DNA of 64,000 nucleotides from Actinopolyspora erythraea (GTDB lineage Bacteria; Actinomycetota; Actinomycetes; Mycobacteriales; Pseudonocardiaceae), in contig NZ_CP022752.1 in NCBI RefSeq assembly GCF_002263515.1, positions 1,860,001-1,924,000 on the forward strand, given 5' to 3'. Shown here piece by piece: positions 1 to 9,417 of this stretch. How positions within the stretch are numbered: the first letter of the stretch is position 1; every line of letters starts with the position of its first letter. The position numbers were made by a program, and so were the translations under genes. A model generated the notes under the pieces. It saw only the letters and a list, made by a program, of their open reading frames with translations, was not told where the DNA came from and did no database searches.

Positions 1-2180
1 GCTTCGGCGATGACGGTGCCGGGACCGAACACGGCGGCCGCTCCCGCCTCGTGCAGTGCCTCGTGGTCGGCGGGCGGGATGACGCCGCCCACCACGATCA
101 TGATGTCCTCGCGCCCCAGCGCGTCCAGCTCCGCGCGCAGCGCGGGAACCAGCGTCAGGTGCCCCGCCGCCAGCGAGGAGACGCCGACGATGTGCACGTC
201 GGACTCCGCGGCCTGCTGGGCCACCTCGGCCGGGGTCTGGAACAGCGGGCCGACGTCGACGTCGAAACCGAGGTCGGCGAACGCGGTGGAGATCACCTTC
301 TGACCCCGGTCGTGACCGTCCTGGCCCATCTTGGCGACCAGGATCCTGGGCCTGCGCCCCTCCGACTCGGCGAACTCCGCCACTACCGAGCTCACCCGCT
401 CGACCGAGTTGTCGTGACCGGCCTCCTCGCTGTACACCCCGGAGATGGTACGGACCTGGCCGGAGTGGCGGCCGAACGCGGCCTCGAGGGCGTCCGAGAT
501 CTCCCCCACCGTGGCGTGGGCACGCGCGGCGTCCACGGCCAGTGTGAGCAGGTTGTGGTCGAGGTCGTTCGGGCGGTCGCCGTCCACGGTGGCCTGGGCC
601 ACGGCGGTGAGCCTGCGAAGCGCGTCGGAGCAGACCCGCTCGTCACGCTCCTCCCGCAGCCTGCGCAGTTTGTCGAGCTGTTCGGCGCGGACCGCGCTGT
701 TGTCCACTTTGCGCACCTCGGGGCCGCCCTCCTGCCCGGTCTCCTCCGGCTGGAACAGGTTGACCCCGATCAGCGGTTGGCGGCCGGAGTCGATGCGGGC
801 CTGGGTGCGGGCCGCTGCCTCCTCGATGCGCATCTTCGGGATGCCCGCCTCGATCGCGGCGGCCATCCCACCCGCCCGCTCGATCTCGTCGAGATGCGTC
901 CCGGCCCGTTCCGCGAGGTCGCGCGTGAGGCTTTCGACGTAGTGGCTGCCGCCCCAGGGGTCTATGGTCCGGGTGGTGCCCGATTCCTGCTGCAGCACCA
1001 GCTGGGTGTTGCGTGCGATGCGGGCCGAGAAGTCGGTGGGCAGCGCCAGCGCTTCGTCCAGTGCGTTGGTGTGCAGCGACTGGGTGTGCCCCTGGGTGGC
1101 GGCCATGGCCTCCACGCAGGTGCGTGCGACGTTGTTGAACGCGTCCTGCGCGGTCAGCGACCACCCCGAGGTCTGCGAGTGGGTGCGCAGCGACAGCGAC
1201 TTGGAGTTGGCGGGGTGGAACCCGGAGACCAACCGCGCCCACAGCAGCCTGGCGGCGCGCAGCTTCGCCACCTCCATGCCGAAGTGCATCCCGATCCCCC
1301 AGAAGAACGACAACCGGGGGGCGAAGGAGTCGATGTCCAGCCCCGCGTCCAACCCGGCCCGGATGTAGTCGAGCCCGTCGGCCAGCGTGTAGGCCAGCTC
1401 CAGATCGGCCGTGGCCCCGGCCTCCTGGATGTGGTAGCCGGAGATGGAGATGGAGTTGAACTTCGGCATCCGCGCCGAGGTGTAGGCGAAGATGTCGGAG
1501 ATGATCCGCATCGAGGGGTGCGGTGGGTAGATGTAGGTGTTGCGGACCATGAACTCCTTGAGGATGTCGTTCTGGATGGTCCCCGCCAGTTTCTCCGGCG
1601 GCACACCCTGCTCCTCGGCCGCGACGATGAACAGCGCAAGGACCGGCAGCACCGCCCCGTTCATGGTCATGGACACGCTCATGTCGTCCAGCGGGATACC
1701 GTCGAACAGCTGCCGCATGTCCAGGATCGAGTCGATGGCCACGCCCGCCATCCCCACGTCGCCGGACACCCGGGGGTGGTCCGAGTCGTAACCGCGGTGC
1801 GTGGCGAGGTCGAAGGCCACCGACAGGCCCTTCTGCCCCGCCGCGAGGTTGCGCCGGTAGAACGCGTTGGACTCGGCGGCCGTGGAGAAGCCCGCGTACT
1901 GCCGGACGGTCCACGGCTTGTTGACGTACATCGTGGAGTACGGTCCCCGCAGGTACGGCGCGATGCCCGGGTATCCGTGAGGGAAGCGCAGTCCCGAGGT
2001 GTCCTCCTCGGTGTAGAGCGGCTTGATGTCGACGCCCTCGGGGGCGTGCCAGGTCAACGACTCCGCGTCCCGGCCGGTCGTCTCCCGGAGGCGTCGGTGC
2101 CACTGCGGACTCCCGTCCCCTGCCGGTGGTTCGTCCAGCTCGACCTCGGTGAAGTCCGGAATCATGCCGTGGCTGCTCAT
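1..2180 (-). CDS. mutB: methylmalonyl-CoA mutase large (alpha) subunit, 3' end cut by window edge
   Basis: This is the catalytic, B12-binding subunit that interconverts (R)-methylmalonyl-CoA and succinyl-CoA in propionate and odd-chain catabolism. The frame is open from the ATG at 2180 to base 1, about 726 codons, so only the last residues of a normal 730-750 aa protein are missing. The N-terminal TIM-barrel region carries the family segment [17 protein letters not shown] (here [13 protein letters not shown]), followed by [16 protein letters not shown]. Near the C-terminus the cobalamin-binding motif DGHDRG is readable around bases 305-330, followed by SSLAAGH and the GPGT end segment. Its ATG overlaps the mutA stop as ATGA (2177-2180), so the two subunits should be translationally coupled. 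A meaB-type chaperone gene would be expected to the left, outside the window. Confidence 0.96.
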   Translation of the reverse strand, partial: MSSHGMIPDFTEVELDEPPAGDGSPQWHRRLRETTGRDAESLTWHAPEGVDIKPLYTEEDTSGLRFPHGYPGIAPYLRGPYSTMYVNKPWTVRQYAGFSTAAESNAFYRRNLAAGQKGLSVAFDLATHRGYDSDHPRVSGDVGMAGVAIDSILDMRQLFDGIPLDDMSVSMTMNGAVLPVLALFIVAAEEQGVPPEKLAGTIQNDILKEFMVRNTYIYPPHPSMRIISDIFAYTSARMPKFNSISISGYHIQEAGATADLELAYTLADGLDYIRAGLDAGLDIDSFAPRLSFFWGIGMHFGMEVAKLRAARLLWARLVSGFHPANSKSLSLRTHSQTSGWSLTAQDAFNNVARTCVEAMAATQGHTQSLHTNALDEALALPTDFSARIARNTQLVLQQESGTTRTIDPWGGSHYVESLTRDLAERAGTHLDEIERAGGMAAAIEAGIPKMRIEEAAARTQARIDSGRQPLIGVNLFQPEETGQEGGPEVRKVDNSAVRAEQLDKLRRLREERDERVCSDALRRLTAVAQATVDGDRPNDLDHNLLTLAVDAARAHATVGEISDALEAAFGRHSGQVRTISGVYSEEAGHDNSVERVSSVVAEFAESEGRRPRILVAKMGQDGHDRGQKVISTAFADLGFDVDVGPLFQTPAEVAQQAAESDVHIVGVSSLAAGHLTLVPALRAELDALGREDIMIVVGGVIPPADHEALHEAGAAAVFGPGTVIAE

Positions 2181-4099
2181 GATGTCGCTCCCGATACTGC
2201 CGGGGCCGCCACACCCCAGCGCTGATGGATGTCGGTCAGTACCCGCAGTGCGTCACCGCCGGCGTGCACGAACCCGTCCACGCTCTCCGCGCTCGACCCC
2301 CTGGGCTTGCCCGCGAGCAGCACCAGCCGAGCTCCCGCCTCCCGGAGCGCCAGCGCGGTCGCCTCGGCGCGCTCGTCGTAGAGGCGGTCCGTCGAGCACA
2401 GGCAGACCAGCGGGGTTTCCGCCCGTTCGAACGCCGCGACCACCGCCGCCGCGTCGTCGGTCTCGCCCGCCTCGACGGCTTCCACACCTCCGGCCGCCAG
2501 CAGGTTCCGGGTGAACGAGGCCCGAGCCGTGTAGGAGGCCAGCGGCCCCAGTGTCGCCAGGAAGACCCGGGGACGTCCCTCCGGCCGCTCGGCTGCCAGG
2601 TCGGCCGCGTCCCGCAGCCGCTCGTAGTCCTCGGCGTAGCGGTGGCGGGGCAGTCCGCCGGTCTCCGGCTCGGCCGGGCGGGCCCTGCGGACGAGTGGTT
2701 CCTCGGCAGGGTCCGGGAACTCGCTGACACCGGTTATCGGGTCGGTCCGGTGGGCGAGGGCCTCCGCGCGGCTCCGCCACGTCGTGGCCAGCCGCTCGGC
2801 GACCATTCCCGAGGCCAGCGCCGCCGTAGCGCCGCCCTCGGACTCGACACGCTGGAACCAGCGCCAGCCCGCCTCGGCGAGCTCGTCGGTCAGCGACTCC
2901 ACGTAGTACGAACCGCCTGCCGGGTCGATCACCTGGCCCAGGTGGGTTTCGTGCAGCAGCAGCGCCTGGACGTTGCGGGCCATCCTGCGGGAGAACGCGT
3001 TCGGCAGGCCGATGGCGGCGTCGAACGGCTGGACCGTCACCGCCCGCGCCCCACCCGCTCCGGCCCCGAAGGCCGCGATCGTCGAGCGCAGCATGTTCAC
3101 CCACGGATCGCGCCGGGTGAGCATGGCCGAGGAGGTGACGGCGTGCTGGTGCTGACCCCGGGCCCTTTCGGCGACCCCGCAGGCCCGCAGCACCCGTTCC
3201 CACATCCGGCGCGCCGCGCGCAGCTTGGCGGTGGTGCTGAACTGGTCGACGGTGGCGGCGAAGCGGAACTCCAGCAGTCCGGCCGCGGTGTCGAGATCCA
3301 TCCCCGCCTCGGCCAGCGAACGCAGGTACTCCACCCCGGCGGCCACCGCGCAGCCCAGTTCCTCGGCGTCCGAACCGCCCGCGTCGTGGTAGGGCAGTCC
3401 GTCCACACTGATCACGTGCATCCCCGGGCAGTCGCCGGCCCAGCGCCGCGCGAGCTCGACGGCCGGGGCCACCTCGTGCTCCCGGCCGGTTCGCGCCCGC
3501 AGCCCGATGGGATCGGCACCGAGGTTGCCGCGCAGCGAACCGCGCGGCACGCGCCACCACTCGGCCAGCCGCAGCAGCTCGTCCGCCGCCGCCTCGTAGT
3601 GCTCGCCCGCGCGCAGCACCACACCGGCCATGTCCAGGTGGGTTCCCTGCAGCGCCTCACCCAGGTCGTCCACCGCGATGCCGCCGGGTCCGACGCGCAG
3701 CCACACCGAGCTCGCCCCGCCCGCCAGGTCGGCGAGGACCTCCCGGTTGGTGGTGGCCACGTCGGGGTCCTCGTGGTATTGCCGGACGTCCCATCCGCCC
3801 TCGACGGCCCCCGACACCAGGGTGTTCCTGGTGAACGGAGCGGCACCGGGGGTGCCGCGCGCCGCGTGCTCCGCGCGGGAGGTGTAGAGGGGGTGGACGT
3901 GGAAGCCGTCGTAGAGACCGGTGGTCAGCAGTTCTTCCGGTGCGTCCGGTTCGGGTGCGTTCCGGTCCAGCAGACCGGACTTGCGTAGCACCTGTTCGAC
4001 TTGCTCCTGCCATTGCCGGTGCGTGGGCGATTCGAAGCCCGCCATCAGGTCCGCCCGGTCCCCGTGCTCGCTCGACGCTGAGCGTTCCGACGCCGTCAT
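2177..4099 (-). CDS. mutA: methylmalonyl-CoA mutase small (beta) subunit
   Basis: A 640 aa protein with the same TIM-barrel-plus-flavodoxin-like fold as the large subunit, but with no DxHxxG cobalamin motif in its C-terminal part. This matches the non-catalytic beta subunit of actinobacterial heterodimeric mutase. Recognisable segments include [14 protein letters not shown] near residue 100 and [20 protein letters not shown] near residue 390, both diagnostic of the mutase family. It is the first gene of the mutAB pair and overlaps mutB by 4 bp. The 96 bp upstream to the glycosyltransferase gene should contain its promoter. I see no cobalamin riboswitch there. An alternative annotation as an acyl-CoA mutase of another type is unlikely given the adjoining MutB. 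Confidence 0.95.
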   Translation of the reverse strand: MTASERSASSEHGDRADLMAGFESPTHRQWQEQVEQVLRKSGLLDRNAPEPDAPEELLTTGLYDGFHVHPLYTSRAEHAARGTPGAAPFTRNTLVSGAVEGGWDVRQYHEDPDVATTNREVLADLAGGASSVWLRVGPGGIAVDDLGEALQGTHLDMAGVVLRAGEHYEAAADELLRLAEWWRVPRGSLRGNLGADPIGLRARTGREHEVAPAVELARRWAGDCPGMHVISVDGLPYHDAGGSDAEELGCAVAAGVEYLRSLAEAGMDLDTAAGLLEFRFAATVDQFSTTAKLRAARRMWERVLRACGVAERARGQHQHAVTSSAMLTRRDPWVNMLRSTIAAFGAGAGGARAVTVQPFDAAIGLPNAFSRRMARNVQALLLHETHLGQVIDPAGGSYYVESLTDELAEAGWRWFQRVESEGGATAALASGMVAERLATTWRSRAEALAHRTDPITGVSEFPDPAEEPLVRRARPAEPETGGLPRHRYAEDYERLRDAADLAAERPEGRPRVFLATLGPLASYTARASFTRNLLAAGGVEAVEAGETDDAAAVVAAFERAETPLVCLCSTDRLYDERAEATALALREAGARLVLLAGKPRGSSAESVDGFVHAGGDALRVLTDIHQRWGVAAPAVSGATS

Positions 4100-4195
4100 G
4101 GGAGCCGATGGTATTCCGGAGCTCCGTTGACCGAGACCTGCCCGAGGTGTGACGCGTGTCCCAAATTTGTTAGGAAGCGTTAACCCGGGATGCGC

Positions 4196-5401
4196 TCATC
4201 GCCCGCCCAGCCGCTCCAGTTCCGCGACCATCTCGTGGAACGGCGGCAGCGCCAGGAACTCCCGTTCGACGGCCCTGGCCCGGTGCCGGTGGGCGGAGTC
4301 GGCGAGCACGGTTCCCACCGTGGTGCGCAGCGAGTCGTGCGAGACGTCCTCGACGTCGATCCGTTTCCCGACCCCGAGCTGTTCGACCCGGTCGGCGTTG
4401 GTGGGCTGTTCGGCGAACATCGGCACCACCACCATCGGCACCCCGCTGCTCATCGCCTCCCGGACACCGCTGAAACCGCCGTGGGTGATGAAGGCGTCGC
4501 AGGCGGGCAGCAACAGCTGCTGCTGCACGAAGGAGGTCAGGTGCACGTTGTCCGGTCGGGCGCCCCGCCACTCGTCCGGTTCGATTCCCCTGCCCAGCGC
4601 CACCACGCCGGTGACCCGGAGGTCCCCGAGCACCTCGACGATCGTGTCCAGCAGGGTCCTGGTTCCCCGCCCGTGCAGCGCGGCCGCGTTGGATCCCAGC
4701 GTGGCCAGCACGAGTGGACGGTCCCCCGGCAGTCCCGCGATGGCGGGGTCCAGCCGTTGCTCCGCCGCGCGCGGTGGGCGGTGGTGAACGGCCGAGTCCA
4801 GCCGCAGGTGCTCCGGGTAGAAGCTCTCGGGCACCATGCCGAGCCTGCCGCCGCGCAACGGGTGCAGCGGGTCGGAGACGGCGGCGAGTCCCAGCCGGTC
4901 GCGTTGCTCGTTGATCCTGGCCAGCACGTCCTCGTGGTCGTGCGGGGCCAGCGGCCCGGTGTCCAGCACCGCCTGCGGGACGCCGAGATGCTCCGCGGCG
5001 TAGTAGCCGGGGTAGTCGGCCACCTCGCGCACCAGCAGGTCGGGACCGAACGAGCGCAACGCCTCGATCGACTCCTCGGCGGTGTCGCCCGCGAGCGGTC
5101 CGGCGAAGACACGTGCGAAGTGGTCGGGGCTCGGGCGCACCGTGCGGCTTCCCAGCTCGGCCATCGCGGAGATGTCGACGCCGAGGCGTTCGGCGAGCTC
5201 GGGGCGCTGGAGGACGTCCCTGGGACCGGTCGCGTTCGGCAGTTCCAGCGGATCCAGGCCGAAGGCGCGTACTTCCCCGGCGAGGTCGGGCGAGGTCAAC
5301 ACCCCGACCTCGTTGCCCGCTTCGGCCGTGAGCCCGGCCAGGGGGAGCAGGGCGGGGACGAGGTGAGAGTAGACCGGCTGACTGCTGAACGCGATGCGCA
5401 C
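4196..5401 (-). CDS. macrolide-type (UDP/NDP-sugar) glycosyltransferase, GT1 family
   Basis: A 401 aa soluble GT-B fold glycosyltransferase. The N-terminal acceptor domain begins MRIAFSSQPVYSHLVPALLPL, the usual start of actinomycete macrolide/YjiC-like enzymes. The C-terminal donor domain contains the HGGFSGVREAMSSGVPMVV motif around residue 325, which binds the nucleotide sugar, followed by FAEQPTNADRVEQLGVG. The family transfers a sugar to small hydrophobic acceptors in antibiotic biosynthesis or macrolide inactivation. No biosynthetic or resistance genes lie beside it, so acceptor and sugar are unknown. It stands alone on the minus strand, separated by 96 bp from mutA and about 200 bp from the LPMO gene. 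Confidence 0.88.
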   Translation of the reverse strand: MRIAFSSQPVYSHLVPALLPLAGLTAEAGNEVGVLTSPDLAGEVRAFGLDPLELPNATGPRDVLQRPELAERLGVDISAMAELGSRTVRPSPDHFARVFAGPLAGDTAEESIEALRSFGPDLLVREVADYPGYYAAEHLGVPQAVLDTGPLAPHDHEDVLARINEQRDRLGLAAVSDPLHPLRGGRLGMVPESFYPEHLRLDSAVHHRPPRAAEQRLDPAIAGLPGDRPLVLATLGSNAAALHGRGTRTLLDTIVEVLGDLRVTGVVALGRGIEPDEWRGARPDNVHLTSFVQQQLLLPACDAFITHGGFSGVREAMSSGVPMVVVPMFAEQPTNADRVEQLGVGKRIDVEDVSHDSLRTTVGTVLADSAHRHRARAVEREFLALPPFHEMVAELERLGGR

Positions 5402-5548
5402 TGGTTCTCCTGGGGCTGCCTGGTGGAGGGGCGTGCCTCAACTCTAGGGATCACCGCTCCACCGGCCCGGCGTGCCCCGGGACGGATGGACCCGGATCGG
5501 ACGGACTCCCGGCCGTACTGGCGGGGTGCGACGGAGGTCGGGGGAACG

Positions 5549-5584
5549 CGTCGATGCCCGGGCAACGACGCCCGGGCATCGACG
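5549..5584 (-). terminator. strong hairpin after the LPMO gene
   Basis: A 15-bp perfect stem (arms 5549-5563 and 5570-5584, each built on GATGCCCGGGC and its complement) with a 6-nt loop lies 26 nt downstream of the LPMO stop. There is no T-tract, which is usual for high-GC actinobacterial terminators. Confidence 0.75.
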
Positions 5585-5609
5585 TGGGTCACCTCCGTCA
5601 TCCGTCGTG

Positions 5610-6290
5610 TCAGTTTCCGTTGAACTGCACGTCGCTGCAGAAGTAGTAGGACTGGTCCATGTGCGAGGCCTGCCAGACCGTGTAGACGATGTGGCGACCG
5701 GTGCGGTCACCCGCGTCGATGTTGTCGATCGTCGTGGTCGTCGCGGGCGGCCGTGAGCCGGTCTCGGTGACCAGTTCGAGGTTGTCCCAGCCGAGCCGCT
5801 GGGTGGTGGGGTCGAAGCCCTGCTTGGTGATGTAGACCTTGTAGTAGTCCGCACCGTGCTGGGCCTGATCGGTGACGGTCACCGAGAACTGGTTGTCCTT
5901 CGTGACGGTCTTCCAGGGGCCCGGCTCGTCGAGCGCGGCGTAGCGATCCCTTCCGGCACTGCACAGCTGGCCGTCGGGGATGGCGGTCTCGTGGTTGCCG
6001 TTGACCCCGTTGACGTACAGACCGTTCCAGTTCCACATCGCGTTCGGGTTGGCCTGCCACGCCTGCCAACACATCGGGTCCTCTTCTTCCATCGCGGGCG
6101 ACTGGAAGTCGTCGGCCCACCGGTCCCAGCAACCGTAGTTGCGGGTCGGCGGGTTGGTCGCGGACCCGTGGGCGCTGGCCTCCTGCGGCTGGCCCATCTG
6201 CATTCCGGCGAACATCGCGGCGGCGGCCGCGGACAGGGCCACCATCCGGGTGAGGACGCCGGTACGTCGACGAACGGAACGCTTTGACAT
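5610..6290 (-). CDS. secreted AA10 lytic polysaccharide monooxygenase (chitin/cellulose-active)
   Basis: A 226 aa copper enzyme that oxidatively cleaves crystalline cellulose or chitin outside the cell. Residues 1-40 form a Sec or Tat-like signal peptide (RRR, then a hydrophobic Ala-rich stretch, cleavage after EASA) that exposes His41 as the mature N-terminus. His41 and His145 (in QAQHGADYYKVYITK) fit the copper histidine brace, and Phe217 in QSYYFCSD fits the axial position. The protein is a single AA10 domain with no carbohydrate-binding module. The start at 6290 is chosen because AGGAG lies just upstream and the signal peptide begins MSKRSVRRR. A longer reading to 6356 would run through the promoter. 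The CebR box and promoter just upstream indicate cello-oligosaccharide induction. Chitin and cellulose specificity cannot be separated by eye. Confidence 0.95.
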   Translation of the reverse strand: MSKRSVRRRTGVLTRMVALSAAAAAMFAGMQMGQPQEASAHGSATNPPTRNYGCWDRWADDFQSPAMEEEDPMCWQAWQANPNAMWNWNGLYVNGVNGNHETAIPDGQLCSAGRDRYAALDEPGPWKTVTKDNQFSVTVTDQAQHGADYYKVYITKQGFDPTTQRLGWDNLELVTETGSRPPATTTTIDNIDAGDRTGRHIVYTVWQASHMDQSYYFCSDVQFNGN

Positions 6291-6319
6291 TTCTACTCCT
6301 CGGGAGAGGACACGGGATG

Positions 6320-6333
6320 TGGGAGCGCTCCCA
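6320..6333. promoter_or_regulatory. perfect CebR operator (TGGGAGCGCTCCCA)
   Basis: A 14-bp perfect palindrome identical to the consensus bound by the LacI-family cellobiose/cellotriose repressor CebR in Streptomyces. It begins at the predicted transcription start of the LPMO gene, 30 bp upstream of its ATG, which is ideal for repression. No cebR gene is in this window. Confidence 0.88.
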
Positions 6334-6340
6334 AAGCAGA

Positions 6341-6369
6341 ACTGTAACGAGTTCACTCGAAGTTGTGAA
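6341..6369 (-). promoter_or_regulatory. sigma-70-type promoter of the LPMO gene
   Basis: On the minus strand, TTCACA (6369-6364), a 17-bp spacer and TACAGT (6346-6341) form a plausible -35/-10 pair. The start point would fall near 6334, at the edge of the CebR box. Confidence 0.6.
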
Positions 6370-6488
6370 CCCTCTCACAGTGCGACTTCTCTTCCTGGTT
6401 CGTCCGAAAAGGACTCAAGCTAGTGTGGAGTTCGTTCGGCTCCACGGAGAATGTAGGAGTTGCGCGGGGGAGAAATAGTCATCTTTCT

Positions 6489-6502
6489 TGGGAGCGCTCA
6501 CT
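6489..6502. promoter_or_regulatory. second, imperfect CebR-like box
   Basis: TGGGAGCGCTCACT matches the CebR consensus at 12 of 14 positions. It lies about 200 bp upstream of the LPMO start, so cooperative binding or looping with the proximal box is possible. Confidence 0.55.
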
Positions 6503-6636
6503 TTCTACACGTCTTCCAGCCACTGCTTGATCGGAACACCGATCTCGTCGACGCCTCGGCCGAAGGGCTCGTGCCACGGTCGGCGAGTCCAGCTCCTTCG
6601 AACTCCGTGGCGGGATCGGTGCCCGCCGCCTCGCGG

Positions 6637-8007
6637 CTAGGGACGAGCTGGACGGAGTTCTTCGTCGTTCGGCCCGCGTGGCGGGAACTCGCTACGCGCT
6701 CCCGGACCGACCAGCTCGGCGAGGTCGACGGCCCCGGCCATCACGCGGTACCCGGCATCGTTGGGGTGCAGGTGGTCGCCGGAGTCGTAGGCGGGCAGCA
6801 ACCGGTGCGGATTGTCGGGATCGCGCACCGCCGCGTCGAAGTCGACCACCGCGTCGAACGCGCCGCCGGCGCGGATCCACTCGTTGACCGCCTGCCGCGT
6901 CCTCTCCAGCTCCGGTGTGTACGATTCCCACCCCTGGAAGGGAGTGAGGGTTCCGCCGACCACGCGCAGCCCCGCTCCGTGGGCCTGCCTGATGATCTGC
7001 CGCATCCCGGCGATGATCCGGTTCGGATCGTCCTGGTGGGGCAGCTGCTGGATGTCGTTGATCCCCTCGAACAGCACCACCGTGCGTGCGCCGGTCTGCG
7101 CCAGCACGTCCCGACCGGTCCGGGAGACCGCGTTCGGGCCGAAGGAGTACCCCGGCTGACTGTCGAGCAGGATCCGGTTACCGCTGATTCCCGCGTTGAG
7201 CACGCCCAGGCGTCTCCAGGGCGGCTGGTGCCGCAGGCGGTCGGCCAGGAAGTCGGGCCAGCGGTGGTTGGCACCCTCGGTCGACCCGTAGCCGTCCGTG
7301 ATGGAGTCGCCGAGCGCGACGACGGCACCACGAGCGCCGCGCCCGAGCACGTCGAGGCCGTCGACGTAGAACCACGAGTTCACCGTGGCGGTGTAGGACT
7401 CCGCCGACTCGGCGGCGGTGTGGTCGCCGGGGCCCGATACGTAGGAGGTCTGCCGGGCCAGGGCGTGCGCGGTGGCGGGTCCGCGCTGCTCGGCCAGGTG
7501 GATGCTGACGAGCAGGTCCGAATCGGCCGGAACCGCCATGGCGACGGGATCGCTCACCACCCGCGCGTGGGCGGGGACCACGGTTCGTCCGGAGCTGTTG
7601 AAGGTCACCTCCCGCACGCTGCCGGGAACGGCCGCCGCAGGGTGTCCCCGGCGTTGTTTCCGCCGGTCGGCGTGGGGATTCGCGGCCAGTGCCACGGTGA
7701 CGTGGTCGACGACCTGCGCACGCTCGTTGAACGCGTTGCTCAGGCGGACCCGCGCGGCGCGGCCGCCGACGCTGGTGTGGAGGACCATCCGCAGCGTGCG
7801 GCCGGAGAAGTCGTGCTCGGTGTCGCCGTGGCTGGACGCGCTCGCCCACGTGCCGACCCACGAGTCCTGCCGGTCCCGGGCGGGCTGATGCGGTCGCGCT
7901 CCCACGGGGCTCACGGCGGATACGAGCATCACAGCGCTCAGCAGCGCCGTCGCCAGCAGTTTCAAGGTCCGTGCGCTGCTTCCGGTGGACGACTCGTGGA
8001 CTCGCAT
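6637..8007 (-). CDS. secreted SGNH/GDSL-family hydrolase (lipase/esterase)
   Basis: A 456 aa exported esterase. Residues 1-37 are a signal peptide (basic start, LLATALLSAVMLVSAVSPVGA core). An N-terminal beta-rich region of about 190 residues precedes the SGNH domain. The nucleophile motif is ALGDSITDGYG (Ser235), the oxyanion Asn lies in GIND (Asn317), and the Asp/His pair is in DHLHPN (Asp411, His414). This is the two-part layout of actinomycete GDSL esterases acting on acyl, acetyl or carbohydrate esters. The substrate is not visible. Its position behind the CebR-controlled LPMO would suit a role in polysaccharide de-esterification, but it has its own upstream region and no CebR box close to its start. 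Confidence 0.9.
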   Translation of the reverse strand: MRVHESSTGSSARTLKLLATALLSAVMLVSAVSPVGARPHQPARDRQDSWVGTWASASSHGDTEHDFSGRTLRMVLHTSVGGRAARVRLSNAFNERAQVVDHVTVALAANPHADRRKQRRGHPAAAVPGSVREVTFNSSGRTVVPAHARVVSDPVAMAVPADSDLLVSIHLAEQRGPATAHALARQTSYVSGPGDHTAAESAESYTATVNSWFYVDGLDVLGRGARGAVVALGDSITDGYGSTEGANHRWPDFLADRLRHQPPWRRLGVLNAGISGNRILLDSQPGYSFGPNAVSRTGRDVLAQTGARTVVLFEGINDIQQLPHQDDPNRIIAGMRQIIRQAHGAGLRVVGGTLTPFQGWESYTPELERTRQAVNEWIRAGGAFDAVVDFDAAVRDPDNPHRLLPAYDSGDHLHPNDAGYRVMAGAVDLAELVGPGARSEFPPRGPNDEELRPARP

Positions 8008-8344
8008 CCTGGACGCACCTCCCGGAGCGGGGGATCGGAGTCCGGCTTCCCGGTCCGGAGTGGACTCTAGAGGATCTTGGTCCGCGCTGGAATCGGCCGA
8101 AACGACGATCTCCAGGGCGGGCCAGGACTACGGCGGGATTCAGTGGGGGAGTGGTCCACCGACCGCCGGGGCGGTGCGTAGCGCCGCGCCGGCCCACCGG
8201 GTGCCGATGAGCCGTGCCTTCCGGGAGCGGTTACGCCCGTGACGGGTCCGGCCGGTCGTGTCCCGCCGTCGCCCCGGAGGGCCCGCCTAGCATCGATCAC
8301 CGCTGGGCCCCTCACCGGCCGAGCCGATGCCTCGGATGCTCGGT
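8008..8344. other. intergenic region upstream of the SGNH hydrolase
   Basis: These 337 bases carry no convincing gene. They should hold the promoter of the hydrolase gene on the minus strand. No clear operator or RNA structure is seen. The region ends at the IS target duplication. Confidence 0.6.
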
Positions 8345-8421
8345 CTAGGGCGTGTATCGAAGTCGGCTGGGGTGTGACGTGGGGTGACGTGCTGGTCGTG
8401 TGTCGGAGATCGAAAGTAGGT

Positions 8422-8475
8422 GAGGTCTCCGGTAGATGGTTTATCGACCAAGACAACCATCAGCACGGAGACCTC
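8422..8475. repeat. two-part inverted repeat just before the transposase start
   Basis: GAGGTCTCCG (8422-8431) pairs with CGGAGACCTC (8466-8475), and nested inside GATGGTT (8435-8441) pairs with AACCATC (8455-8461). The stem ends exactly before the GTG start at 8476, so in RNA it would fold over the ribosome-binding region. Confidence 0.75.
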
Positions 8476-9399
8476 GTGGACAGGGTAGCGGCGATAAGAC
8501 GGTTCGACCTCACCGACGCGCAGTGGGCGCGGTTGAAACCATTGTTGCAAGCGGGCAAGCGGGCAAGCGGGCAAGCGGGCAAGCGGGCAAGCGGGCAGGG
8601 CGACCACCGGTGTGGACTAGGCGTCGGTTGATCAACGGGATGCGGTGGCGTGTTCGGGTTGGCGCGCCGTGGCGCGATGTTCCTGCGCACTACGATTCCT
8701 GGTCAGCGGTTTAGGCGCTGTTTCGTCGCTGGCAGCGTGATGGCCCCTGGCAGCGGATCCTGAGCGCGTTGCAGGCCCTGGCCGATGCAGCCGGCAGGAT
8801 CACCTGGGACGTCAGTGTCGGCTCCACCAGTGCCCGGGCGCACCAGCACGCTGCCGGTGCGCGCACGAACGGGGATCGGCAGACCGAACCGCCCGGCGAC
8901 ATGCACGACGAGCCGGACGATCACGCGCTGGGCCGTTCCCGCGGTGGACTGACCACGACACTGCATCTGAGCTGCGAGCAGGGGCAGAAACTGTTGTCGA
9001 TCCTGGCCACCGCCGAACAACGCGGAGACGGCCCGCAGTTCATCCCGATCGTGGCCACTATCCGGGTTTCCCGCCTCGGCCAGGGCCGCCCTCGAACCCG
9101 ACCGGACAGAGTGCTGGCCGACAAGGCCTACACCTCGAAGGCCAATCGTGCCTACCTGCGCCGCCGGGGCATCAAGGCCACCATCCCCACCAAGGCCGAT
9201 CAGGACGCCCACCGCCGAGCCAAGGGCACCCACGGGTCGGCCGCCAGCCTGCGACCCCGTGATCTACCAGCAACGACACGCTGTGGAATGCGGGATCAAC
9301 CGGCTCAAGCGCAATCTCGCGGTGGCCACGCGGTTCGACAAACTCGCCGTCCGCTACGAGGCCACCGTCCACCTCGCCGCCATCAACGAATGGCTCTGA
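8476..9399 (+). pseudogene. IS5-family DDE transposase, multiply broken
   Basis: The translation follows the IS5/IS427 transposase family: FDLTDAQWARLKPLL at the start, then [34 protein letters not shown] and finally ECGINRLKR with the catalytic Glu. Four lesions are visible. Expansion of an 8-bp repeat at 8547-8594 shifts the frame. TAG at 8712-8714 replaces what is normally a Tyr codon (SWSAV, stop, then ALFRRWQ). Another frame change occurs around 9230, after [11 protein letters not shown]. The first catalytic Asp in the usual VDSTSARAH motif is Gly here (VGSTSARAH). The gene should therefore be inactive. The GTG at 8476 fits the family start, and the stop lies next to the right inverted repeat. 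Confidence 0.88.
8547..8594 (+). repeat. six tandem copies of GCAAGCGG inside the transposase
   Basis: Six perfect 8-bp units are followed by GCAGGG. Two units would keep the family reading LLQAGKRAGRPPVW in frame. Four extra units add 32 bp and shift it. The array is a slippage-type expansion. Confidence 0.9.
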
Positions 9400-9417
9400 C
9401 CGACTTCGACACAGACC

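Larger units (their letters stand above)
8349..9417 (+). mobile_element. decayed IS5-family (IS427-like) insertion sequence
   Basis: The element is about 1.07 kb. The terminal inverted repeats at 8349-8366 (GGCGTGTATCGAAGTCGG) and 9400-9417 (complement GGTCTGTGTCGAAGTCGG) match at 15 of 18 positions. Both ends are flanked by CTAG (8345-8348 and 9418-9421), the expected 4-bp palindromic target duplication for this family. Inside is a single transposase gene carrying several lesions. The right CTAG overlaps the stop codon of ptsH. Confidence 0.88.

Noticed and set aside
51..2225. A 724-codon plus-strand frame opposite mutB
   Set aside because: It is the complement of a strongly conserved methylmalonyl-CoA mutase frame. 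Its Arg/Gly/Val/His-rich translation is typical of antisense reading in high-GC DNA.
4100..4195. A possible cobalamin riboswitch before mutAB
   Set aside because: The spacer is too short and no B12-box-like conserved core is visible.
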